From NCBI GenBank assembly GCA_947069175.1, contig CAMTDV010000030.1, positions 94,297,916 through 94,361,915 on the forward strand: a DNA stretch of 64,000 nt, read 5' to 3'. This document shows, one piece after another, positions 45,871 to 55,781 of the stretch. A model generated the notes under the pieces. The model did no database searches. It was not told where the DNA came from and was given only the letters and a program-made list of their open reading frames with translations. Position numbers and translations under genes: made by a program. Origin of the DNA: Scalesia atractyloides (lineage: Eukaryota; Streptophyta; Magnoliopsida; Asterales; Asteraceae). The first letter of the stretch is position 1. Every line of letters begins with the position of its first letter.

Positions 45871-46369
45871 TTATTTTATTTTTATTAAACTATTTTTAAT
45901 ACATTTTCAAGTATAAATTTTATATTCTAATATACTTATTAATTATGTATCGTTTAAAATTAATTTGAGCATTAAATACGCAATGAAATTTTTAACTGGT
46001 TGTTCGGTTAATAAACGAAGCGGGTTTGGTAAATCCGGTTTTTTTTTACGGATGTTATAGTATCCCCTACTTTTTAGAAATTTCGTCCCGAAATTTAAGT
46101 AGTGACTTATTTGTCTAAAAAGGATGGTGTTTAATTTGACAGTTACATACTTAGAAAGGAGTAAGAGTTCAAATTTTGTTTGAGGCGGTAACATTCCTTG
46201 TAAGGGTTGAGTACCCTGCTACAGGAATCGCTTTTTGATGCCTAAGATAATGAATGTTGATAAACAGAGTTGATTGACTAAATATGATTTCATGCGCAAG
46301 AGTTTTGATATGCTTGGAAAGATAAGGCTATATCCTAAAACAAAACTTCTACTACTAAAACCTACATGG

Positions 46370-47130
46370 AACTTCTCATAACCGCCTAACAATGCCTCTG
46401 ATCCTTTGGCAAGAATACTTATATATAGGAAGTACCAGCGGCGTATCCACCATATTCTTGTCAAATTTTCATTGGTTTTATCAGTAAGTTATGATTGGTT
46501 CTATGATGTGACTCTAGAACATAAATAAACACAACAACCAATATCTGACTCCTAATTCTGATAGTATTCATGTTTGAATGGTGACACAATCAAATTTCTT
46601 TAAATGATGAGATGATATGAATGCTAAATCAGTGAGTATAAAACAAACTTCAACCAAGACATTACTAAATCCTACATGGAACTTCTCATAACCGCCTGAT
46701 AATGCCTCTGATCCTTTGACAAGAATACTTATATATAGGAAGTACCAGCGGCGTATCCACAATATTCTCGTCAAATTTTCATTGATTTTATCAGTGAGTT
46801 ATAATTAGTCCTATGTGACTCTAAAATATAAACAAACACAACAACCAAAGCTTGAGTCTTTGAATGATGACAGTACCTCTCTCGTTTGTTATGATGGAGA
46901 GGTTAGTCTATGTAGAAAATGGAACACAATCCAATTTCTTTAAATGATGAGTTGATATGAATGTTAAATCAGTGAGTGTAAAACAAATTTCAACCAAGAC
47001 ATTACTAAATCCTACATGGAACTTCTCATAACCGCCTGATAATGCCTCTGATCCTTTGACAATAATACTTATATATAGGAAGTACCAGCGGCGTATCCAC
47101 CATATTCTTGTCAAATTTTCATTGGCTTTA
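46370..47130 (-). repeat. Type A repeats downstream of gag, element 2
   Basis: Three A units at about 46375, 46680 and 47020, each with AGGAAGTACCAGCGGCGTAT and the minus-strand peptide MTRI(W/L)WIRRWYFLYIS. They are spaced about 310-340 bp, with no type B units between them, unlike element 1. Confidence 0.78.
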
Positions 47131-47465
47131 TCCGTAAGTTATGATTAGTTCTATGTGACTCTAAAACATAAATAAACATAACAAACAATGCCTGAGTCAT
47201 AATTCTGATAGTATTCATGTTTGAATGATGACAGTCCCTCTCTCGTTTGTTGTGATGGAGAGGTTAGTCTATGTAGAAGTGAGACACAGCCCAACTTCTT
47301 TAAATAATGAGATTGAAATACGTTGAGATGTATGATGGTATGAATGTTAAATCAATGAGTATAAAACAAAACTGAAATAGTAATTTGCATTAAAATCCTT
47401 GGATAAATTTCCAATTTAAAATTGAGACACGTGAAAATTGAGATAACATAAAGAAAAACATAAAA

Positions 47466-48488
47466 CTAAGCGGTTGGAGTTGAATCTTGATTTTTGGTGA
47501 AGGGGACTAGTTGGGTGGTTTCGTTTGGGCCGTCATTATCTTCAACAGGATGAGCGTTGATGTTGAAAACTCTTCCTCTTGCTGGTGGCCTAGTGGTTGG
47601 GTTTTCTTGATTTGTTTGGTTAACTGGGTTTGCTTGAGCTTGGGCGTTTATGATGTTAACCAATCGAGGGCACGTGTTTCTATAATGGGTAGGGTCGCCA
47701 CAATTAAAACAAGCTCGAACATAAGGTAACATGGGGTATTGGGGTTGTTGATATGTTTGGATCATGTTTTGAGTAGGGGGTGAGGTTTGGTTTTGAGGGG
47801 TGCGGCAAACCTTGCTCAAATGACCATAGCGTCCACAATTCGCACATAGTCGACAAAGTAAGGTAGATGGATGGTGATAAAAACAGGTGTTACATTGAGG
47901 GTGAGGTCCAAGGTAAGGTTTCTTATTTGGGTAAGTTGAGTTGGGTGCTATTTGAGTGACCGGGATAGCTTGGAGGGGTACGGCTTGTGAGACTGGTTGG
48001 TTGCGTTGGGTGGCAGCGAAAAGTTGTCCATCTCGCTTTCTCTTGGAAATGGGTTGAGAAGGGGATTCGGTTTGGGTGGAGTTTGAAGTTTCAGTTGATG
48101 CTTTATCCTTCTTCTTCTCCTCCTTGAAGTCTTTGTTCCAGATTCGGTTCTCGGTGAGCTCTGTAGCTAACTCCATTGCTGCTTCCAAAGTTGCAGGTGT
48201 GGTACCTATTACAGAGTCTTGAATCTTTGAAGGAAGACCTCGAATGTAGTGCTCGATCATACCGTAGAGGGGAGTGAACAAGTTGGGAACCATTTGATTT
48301 AACTCGAGGAATCTCTTGTTGTATGTGGTGTGGTCGCCTTCCTTTTTTTTTCAACGAATAGAACTCATCCTCTAATTTCTTGATTTCGCTCCTTGGGCAA
48401 AACCGTCTTGTCATGATTTCTTTCAACTCTTCCCAAGTCAAAGTCATAGTATCTTCAACACCTCGTTTGGCCTTCTCTGTATTCCACT
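47466..48488 (-). pseudogene. gag: gag of gag-only element 2 (5'-truncated, frameshifted)
   Basis: The retained part starts within the gag domain (LTWEELKEIMTRRFCPRSEI) and ends at the same terminus as element 1. An expansion of an A-run (plus strand T-run near 48350) shifts the frame between 48103-48447 and 47466-48293. Both zinc knuckles (CANCGRYGHLSKVC, CFNCGDPTHYRNTC) are intact, and the codon that is a stop in element 1 is glutamine here. Confidence 0.9.
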
Positions 48489-48638
48489 AAGTATAAATTT
48501 TATATTCTAATATACTTATTAATTATGTATCGTTTAAAATTAATTTGAGCATTAAATACGCAACGAAATTTTTAACTGGTTGTTCGGTTAATAAACGAAG
48601 CGGGTTTGGTAAATCCAGTTTTTTTTACGGATGTTACA
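48489..48638 (-). repeat. Truncated 5' LTR of gag-only element 2
   Basis: Matches 45907-46059 closely and ends GATGTTACA before AATTG. Confidence 0.88.
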
Positions 48639-48643
48639 AATTG

Positions 48644-50384
48644 TTTTTGTGAACTCATGATAACATTTTTGAGGAAGAAGTTACTATGTTATAAATTTGG
48701 TTTTTATATTGATCCACCACTGTAACACGTGTTACTATTGCATGTTCTTTAAGTTATTTCCTATGTAACACTGTTTAATATTCTCGGAGGGTGACACGTG
48801 TACAGTGTAAAACCATAGAGCATATGGTTTAACTTGTAACACGTGTGACGTTGGATATATAGTTATTTTCTTTATGAGTTGTTTTTGTGAACCAATGGAG
48901 CCACCATGGTAACCCGTGTTAGTACTGCATGATCTTTAATTTTTTTACGTAACAACTGTACACGAATGAACGTCTTGTCAACCTTTTGTAACGTGTGAGT
49001 ATGTAAAAACCTTTTGTAACACGTGAAAAAACTAACACATGTTACAGTGGATGTATATTTGAGTTGAGGATGGGATTATAAAAAGGAAAATGCACAACTG
49101 AGTAAGAAGTTATAAGACGTGTAACAACGGTTGTTTTCAAAAAAACAAGTGTTACAAAGTGGAAGTTATCGCAATAATTGTTTTAATCAAGGTAATACAG
49201 TCGTGTAAGTAGGTCAAAACCTTTTATAACACGTGTAACATTTTTATGTATCTTTACGTTGAGGAAGTGAGTGATTACAGAAAAAATGCACAACTGAGTA
49301 AAAAGTGGTAACACATATTACAACGGTTGTTTACAGAACTATCAAATAAGTAAGAAGCCTGAAGATAGCCGCTTGGTACCAATGGATGATTTTTATGCTA
49401 ACCTTTTTTTTAAATCTTAATTACAGATGGATGTTTTTTAAAATTCATAGGAAAACATATGTGACAGGTGTTACAAGTTAAGCCTTGTAACATGTGTCAC
49501 ACTGAATAACCTGCTTAAGACATGTTACACTACACGATTCCCGTATAAAAAGGGAAGTGCACAACTGAGTAAAAAATTGTAACACGTGTTACAATGGTTG
49601 TTTTAAGAAATTTCAGATAAGTAACAAGTGTTAAAAAGTGGATGCTTTTAAAAAACTGTTTTAATCAACATAATATAGACGTGTAATGTATGTAAAAACC
49701 TTTTGTAATACGTGAAAAAACTAACACATGTTACAGTGGATGTATCTTTGAGTTGAGGATGGGATTATAAAAAAGGAAAATACACAACTGAGTAAAAAAG
49801 TTATATGACGTGTTACAACAGTAGTTTTCAAAGTGGAAGTTTTCTCAATAACTGTTTTAATCAAGTTAATAGAGTCGTGTAAGTAGGTGAAAACCTTTTG
49901 TAACATGTGTAACATTTTATGTATCGTTACGTTGAGGAAGGGAATATAAAAAGAAAAATGCACAACTGGTTAAAAAGTGGGAACACGTGTTACAACGATA
50001 GTGAGTGGTACCAATAGATGTTTTTATGCTAGCCGTTTTTTAAAATCTTAATTGTTGAACAAATGAGATTCCATTTGTAACAAATGTTACAGATGGATGT
50101 TTTTTTTAAATTCCTATGAAAACATATGTGACATGTGTTACAAGTTATGCCTTGTAACATGTGTCACATTGAATAACCTGCTTAAGACATGTTACACTAC
50201 ACGATTCCCCGTTTTTTTTTTAATTTCCAAAAATAAATTCATGTGATAAAACATGTTGCAAGTGTCAGGGTACTATGTTAGGTACAAGACTTAGTTGAGT
50301 GGTGTAACTTGTGAAAATGATTGACCTGAGTACGAAATATATACAACGTTGCATACGAGACAGATTTAAAACGAAAACTGTTAC
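48644..50384. repeat. GTAACACGTGTTAC-rich fossil DNA, block 3
   Basis: No supported gene. At least six copies of GTAACACGTGTTAC or variants (48721, 48836, 49228, 49579, 49981 among them) occur within diverged, partly tandem segments that share ACTAACACATGTTACAGTGG and AATGCACAACTGAGTAA (about 49030-49100, 49265-49290, 49550, 49730-49800, 49960). Probably intron or spacer of the fossil element. Confidence 0.65.
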
Positions 50385-51177
50385 CTTCACGGACGTCAAG
50401 AGTGATTAGCGGGGATTTTCCTCTGTCATTAGTGCATGCAGGTCGCATCGGCTCCTCATCAGACTCATCACTGCTCCACATATCTAGAAAAAAAAGTTGT
50501 TTCCAAACATTAGTTATCCACTCGAAAAAAATGACACATCATGAAACATTTATGGGTGACTGAAAAACCTTCTTCAGTTGGTGAATACATCTGAAAGTGT
50601 GTGGGTGATGCAGCTACGTCTGATCAGATGTTTTTACTTCTTACATGTCCAACACCTGGTTATGACTAGAAAAAAAATTAAACAATGGGAGAAACAAAAT
50701 TCATAAAAATAGGAAAAGAAACAACAAAAACAAAATCATATAAACACATGTTCAAAAATCAACATAAAACCCATTCAAAAGTTAAAAAAATAGTTTAAAA
50801 CATAAAAACCGAGGTCCTACCATGTGAAAAAATTCAAATAGTGAAACTGTAAGAAAACAGTCCATTATATTATAATCCATGTATTTGTGCTTGGTGATGA
50901 AAAACAAACAAACAACATCCGGCAAACGATATAAACACCGATTGAAAAGAAAACCATTAGTTTATTAGCCCTTTATACATGTTTATGCTTGAACAAAACA
51001 AAGAAACAAACTAAGTGAACCATTAAAACACAATACAGACAAAGAAAACACACCTAAAGAAGATGAACCACGGTGCATGTGAGTCGCCGAAGATTCATCA
51101 AGGATAAAGCGGTTCAGGATAACATTGGTGGGAAAGTATGCAGGAAGTTCTTCCATTATTTCGGATGGATCTCCCAT
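50385..51177 (-). pseudogene. First exons of the FAR1-like fossil gene (right gene)
   Basis: Exon 1 is 51177-51054 (ATG at 51177; MGDPSEIMEELPAYFPTNVI...; ends phase 1 at a GT donor). A second exon, 50483-50385 (99 bp, phase 1 at both ends), reads MWSSDESDEEPMRPACTNDR and ends before GTAACA. A small exon near 50570-50590 (MYSPTEE) is possible but does not keep phase. The next recognisable exon is at 42786, beyond the insertion of gag-only element 2. Acidic/serine-rich content suits the disordered N-terminus of a FAR1-like protein. No function can be claimed for these exons alone. Confidence 0.45.
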
Positions 51178-51312
51178 TCAAACGCAGAAAAATAGTGAAG
51201 AATGAAGAAAGAACAATGGAGTTTTCAATGAACAATGGAGGTTTTGAAAAATGAAAAGGGTTCTAGGATGAAGATAAAAATGACAGAAAGTTGATGGGGT
51301 GATGTGGATGAA

Positions 51313-51375
51313 TGAGGACCACATATTCTAGTTTGCTAAGTTTTCTTAATAAAATGAGTTTTCTCCATATACTTA

Positions 51376-51416
<41 letters not shown>

Positions 51417-51480
51417 TATAGGAAAAAAAACTCACTTGAGTTGAAAAAAAACTCAAGAAAACTCTATATAATAATTTTAT
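51313..51480. repeat. Local foldback around a TA run
   Basis: AAAATGAGTTTTCTCCATAT (51352 onward) is mirrored by TATAGGAAAAAAAACTCACTT after the TA run (51380-51412). This may be the junction of two elements or a small foldback. Confidence 0.5.
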
Positions 51481-52381
51481 TTTTTTCTAATAAAAATAGG
51501 AAATGTAACATACATATGTTATTATTAAATCATGCAGTTCATTTGGATTTGCCAATGACGCCATCGTTCTTTAAGGTGGTTACCCGTCTTCATCTCATTT
51601 GGTAATCTTCTTCACAAAATTCCTCTTTCTTAGAATATCTAACTTTAGTTAAAAATTCATTTCGTCCATTTTGCAGAGATTACCAATACCGTTTGCCGAC
51701 ATTTATTTTGAAAACATAGTCTGAAGTGACCGGGTACTCATATAGTATGAGGGAAGTCATAGAACCTGAAAATAATTGCGTTCACCTATGGCTAGAAAAG
51801 AAGACTGGATGAAGATATGAGATTGCTTATTGGAAGTCTCCTTTTGAGTTTAAACATGTTGATAAACAAGTAATGAACATTTCGTTCATTTTAGAATTTT
51901 ATGTAAAAATTTAATAATAAATAATTGATATTGTGTAACTTGTGTAGCACACAGATACTTAAACTATATCTTATATAAAGTTTGAAACAATACGAACTCA
52001 AATATTTAAATTAAACAACGAATGTGGTGCATAAATTTTTTTTAACTTGTGATATCTTTTGCTTTCATTTTTTTTCAGTTTATTGTAATTTAATATTTAC
52101 ATAAGTAATGAAAGGTTTCTTTCATTTCAAATTTTACGTCAACACTATTAAATAATATAATTTACTTTGAGTAACTCGTGTAACTCAATATAAATAATTT
52201 GATTAATATAATCACACATATCCGAGTTTTATTAAATTCAAGTGAAAACAATATAAATAATTTGATTAATATAAATTAAATTTTCCTACCCGGAATTTCC
52301 TGGCTTATAACCTAGTAATATATATAGGCTCATTTTGGGTAGCAGTGTACATGATTATGATTTATGAGAGCGTTCTCAAAT

Positions 52382-52418
<37 letters not shown>

Positions 52419-52570
52419 ACTTAAATAGCAATTACATATATATATATAAAACCCATTAAGGTTAACCAACTTTCAAATCAATATTCAGCATTAGATGAGT
52501 CTGAGATTAAATCTCAGCCACTTATAAACTCACAAAAATAACGCTCTCATAACAGTTAACTCCCATTTTT
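51481..52570. other. AT-rich DNA, no gene seen
   Basis: No supported gene. TTATAACCTAGTAATATATA near 52303 resembles the 3' end of DNA elements common in plant intergenic DNA. A TA run lies at 52386-52416. Confidence 0.3.
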
Positions 52571-52576
52571 CTGCCC

Positions 52577-52786
52577 ATGTTCTCCACAATTCACGTTATG
52601 ATGGCGGTTCTTAGTACTAAAATTCATGCTTATAAACCCCCCTTCCAACTTCCTGAATCTATACGTCCTCTGGCTCCTTTCCAATTGACTAATCCTTCTT
52701 TCTCATCCAAGCATCTCAATACCATATGGTGCCTATTGCCCAAATTGCAAGATTTAGGGTTTCAAGGTTGGTGCTCAAGTTTTTAA
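52577..52786 (+). pseudogene. Unassigned coding-like fragment
   Basis: A 69-codon frame from ATG 52577 with normal composition (IHAYKPPFQLPESIRPLAPF) that ends in a stop. I do not recognise it. It lies 0.7 kb upstream of the E2 fragment and could be a captured first exon. Confidence 0.25.
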
Positions 52787-53009
52787 TGATCTCTGGGTAT
52801 ATGTGACTTCTGGCAGTGAGGATTATTCATTTAAGCATATGCGTAAAAAACCAGCATGAAGAGAGCCTTTTTAAATGTGAAGATGACAGGTAGTTTTTTA
52901 GTTAACAATCTTATATATAAAGAGAAAACATATATAGATATAATTCTAATTAAGTACGTTTCTAAATAATGTTTTCCTAGGTTTGAGCTTGACATGTTGT
53001 TGGAGTTTG

Positions 53010-53220
53010 TTTTTTTAGAACGAAAATTATATAAAAGGGAAAAAAAGCCAGCGAATCACTGAAACAATACAAAGAAAAGAAATAACGACGGGAACATTAA
53101 CAAAAGAAAATTAGCTGCAACTAAGAGGGTTCACCCTCCATCGAGACCAGCTCCAATATTCATCTATTCAACACCCCGAGGAACTACTAAACAACATTAA
53201 CGACTAATCGTATTGAAGAC
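53010..53220 (-). mobile_element. Possible 3' end of a LINE (antisense)
   Basis: A T-run followed by AGAACGAAAATTATATAAAA on the plus strand looks like the poly-A end of a non-LTR element on the minus strand. A similar arrangement (TTTTTTTAACGGCCAAAACG) occurs at 60752. No reverse transcriptase is seen. Confidence 0.25.
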
Positions 53221-53495
53221 CATTGCACTGGTAATTGTCTTTACATTATTTATATTGTTTTTAATACTTGTAGCTTTGAATTTACGTACGTCTGTATGGC
53301 GATCTTGGTCTTGAAGTGATGAATACACTACGTAAAAACCATCTGTTTCGTTGCCTATTATATTAATTTGTCTGAAGCAGAAACAAGAGAAATGGACAAA
53401 ATGTTTATGGTTATTTTTTTTCTTTTTTTATCTTCAAGGAAAATTTTAATGGGCTTTTAATATGCAGGATCTTCGACACATATATTGTTATTTAG

Positions 53496-53909
53496 ATGCC
53501 AACTGTGTCACCTACAGTGTCACCTACAATGGTAAAGATATGGCATGGATCTTATTTATTATTTATTTATTTTTTAGTTTTCTTTCATAAACTCTCCATA
53601 CTTTGTACTTTTGTGCTTTAATATAGACTTAAGGTAACATTGCAAAGTGGAAGAAGAAAGGAGATAAGGTAAGTTATTTTAGACTTGCCAGTTGACACTG
53701 TAATAAGAGATTCCTTTTTTTGTTATAAATTCCACACATTGCATATACAAGTCATTAAATAGGAATTTGGAAATTTATTATCTGGCAATGACGGTTGAAT
53801 AAATTAATCTGATTGTTTGTTTTGATCTAATAGATAGAAATGGGTGATATCATATGTGAAATCAAGACACATAAAAGCTACTCTTGAATTTGGAAGTCTT
53901 TAAATAAGG
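53496..53909 (+). pseudogene. Pyruvate dehydrogenase E2 lipoyl-domain fragment
   Basis: Three exons with GT-AG borders: 53496-53531 (MPTVSPTVSPTM), 53627-53668 (GNIAKWKKKGDK, with a TAA where the family has glutamine) and 53834-53909 (IEMGDIICEIKTHK, then with one extra base ATLEFGSLNKG). This is the start of a lipoyl domain of dihydrolipoamide acetyltransferase of the mitochondrial pyruvate dehydrogenase complex, and the lysine that normally carries lipoate is present. The wording is closest to the second lipoyl domain of the LTA3-type plant E2. The stop and the insertion make it a pseudogene; later exons of the enzyme are not seen. Confidence 0.8.
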
Positions 53910-53999
53910 GTAACTCCATATTTCCTAATTCAGTATATTCCAAAATACAGAATTGTTGTGTTATATATATTTACATGTCGACAATGTTCAGGATCATTA

Positions 54000-54420
54000 T
54001 AACATGAGCTCAATTGCAGGGCTCATATGTAGTTCGTGCATCTTATAAAGAAAGATAAAGCTATCTGGTTGCATGCATTATTCTCATGGAGCTGGTTGCA
54101 GTGTTGCCGCAGGGCCTGTTGGAAGAGTTTTAGAAGCTGATCTTCGGGTAGGTGATTAAGGCTCTAGCTTGTGATACACTTACAACTGTAGAAAAGGTAT
54201 ATACCTTCATAATCATTAGAATTTCTTATTTATTGTATATCAACTTCCCATTTTTTGTCATTCTTTCATAAAGAAGATGTCCGAATGCAAGATTAATGGG
54301 AGTTTTGGAAGCTGATCTTCGAGGCCTGACATGGAAGAGTAACGTCAGCGTTACTTGCTCTATCAACCAACTATCGCTTTGCTATGAATTTTATATGGTG
54401 AACACATCACTATCTCTTCT
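54000..54420 (+). pseudogene. Unassigned duplicated coding-like fragment
   Basis: GPVGRVLEADLR (near 54115) is followed about 180 bp later by a second, similar VLEADLRGLTWKSN (near 54305). It might be derived from the peripheral-subunit-binding segment of an E2 (the G-P-x-G-R-V pattern) but I am not sure. Stops are present. Confidence 0.25.
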
Positions 54421-54989
54421 CTTTTGTTTTATTATGCAAAGCCTATAGATCAGGGGTCTTACAATTTGATAACGATAATCGAGCGTTGTTTAGTCTAAAA
54501 GTGATTACTTGGAGATGCATATATACAAATATCAAGGCATTAAAGTATTTATGTTAGTGAGATAAAACATCTTTAAGTTCATTTAAAATATTAACCTTCT
54601 CGGTCTGTGTTATAGCTGACTTCTGCCTTCCATTAAAGGTTAAAAGTCAACTTGACCCGCATTCAATAAAATCTTATTTTTTATTTAGTTCTTTTGTCAA
54701 TAAATCTGAGTTAACAATATCATTTTCAATACAAGTGTTACATACTCAAAGGATGTTGTGGTAAAAGAAGATTTTACCAAAGATTCTTCCATTTCCTGTT
54801 GTCATGGGTTTGCAATGCAATGGGATGACATGATCACGAGGGTAGATACTTCAAAAGCTGTCCATTTTCACCATTAACAGTGGCCGAGAAGGTGAGAAAA
54901 TTAAAATTTCTAGCAAAGCAAATTTATTTTTATACTTACATTCAAAGTTTATACAAAGCCGATGGTTGTAATGTTTTTTATGTTCCCAT

Positions 54990-55115
54990 AGAAGGGAAGT
55001 GAAGGGGATACTGCATCTGTTGCTCCAAAATGAAAGAGGGGTAGACCTCCTAAGTTATGGGCCTCAAGGCCTAACACTTCTATCACATGTAACCTTTAAC
55101 CTCCTATTTATTTTA

Positions 55116-55146
<31 letters not shown>

Positions 55147-55781
55147 ATGAAAGCTGCTTGACAAGTTATTGGTGTATCACCTAATAATTAGAATGGTGGT
55201 GTTGTTCCATCTGCACCATCTGTGGTAGAAGGTGGTCAAAAGAAAGAAGTTGGCTTTACTACAAGTTTAGTAAGCAAGTCATTGGAAGAGAACCATGGGC
55301 CTGTAAAGGAGCAACAAATGATACAAAATGCCCAATTGAGTGAAGACACACTGCTAAATGAAAATACTGGGCAAGACTTAGATGTTCAACCAGGTCAGGG
55401 GACAAAAAAACTTTAAACAAAGAAAGGAAAACGAGGAAACCGGAAGACAACCAGTATAAACACCGAGTCCCCAGCTCAATGTGCAATAATGATTTTATTA
55501 TAAGAGGATGGATTATTATTACATATAATAATAATATAATGATGATCACTAAGTCTCCAGTCATCTGAATGTGTTTATGTTTCAAATAATGTTTGGTGTT
55601 TTTGATGTAGATTCTCAAGATGCATCAAAAGAAAAAACAAATTGTAGGTTGGAGAAGAATTCAGCAACAAAAAATCCTAAAGCTTATGTTGGGAAATCAC
55701 TATACAACATGTCTGATGATTGTCCTCTTTCTAGATGGTTTAAAGCAAAAGACGCTCTACTAATCGTTCATGGCCCAGGTA
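54990..55781 (+). pseudogene. Fragments resembling a DUF724/Agenet-type gene
   Basis: KRGRPPKLW (near 55036) after a stop, a frame at 55195-55416 (KKEVGFTTSLVSKSLEENHG), then KKGKRGNRKT. After a TAG acceptor near 55609 an exon reads DSQDASKEKTNC ... MSDDCPLSRWFKAKD and ends at a GT donor at 55780. An AT-hook-like KRGRPPK followed by a D-x-PLS-x-W motif is seen in plant DUF724 proteins, which is why I name the family. No DUF724 core is visible. Confidence 0.35.

Larger units (their letters stand above)
43205..46059 (-). repeat. 3' LTR of gag-only element 2
   Basis: It is 2855 bp, beginning TGTCACAACCCCGACCCGCA. It is longer than the LTR of element 1, partly from extra type-B-like repeats (43755-43890). 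It ends TTATA in place of TTACA. Confidence 0.9.
43205..48638 (-). mobile_element. Gag-only Ty3/gypsy element 2, internally deleted
   Basis: A complete LTR (43205-46059), polypurine tract, repeat array and part of gag are followed directly by only the last 150 bp of the other LTR (48489-48638). Perfect target duplication AATTG (43200-43204, 48639-48643) shows the outer ends are original. The 5' part of gag, the leader, the primer site and most of the 5' LTR were lost by one internal deletion whose junction shows AAGTA microhomology. Confidence 0.92.
27578..51385. mobile_element. Putative MULE-like fossil hosting two convergent genes (nested insertions removed: ~6.4 kb)
   Basis: The left border (27580 onward) contains TTAGTGAGAAAACTAAGG. 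The right border read on the minus strand from about 51375 contains TTATTAAGAAAACTTAGC. They are imperfect inverted ends in TA runs. Between them, after removing three retroelement insertions (29459-38799, 39760-42379, 43205-48638), about 6.4 kb remains. It holds a plus-strand gene at the left and a minus-strand gene at the right, facing each other. A FAR1-like start on one and an MGFG motif on the other fit the contents of known Mutator-like elements, some of which carry Ulp1-like genes. No transposase catalytic region is visible. The right end also partly mirrors 51413-51480, so the border may belong to a smaller foldback. Confidence 0.35.
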
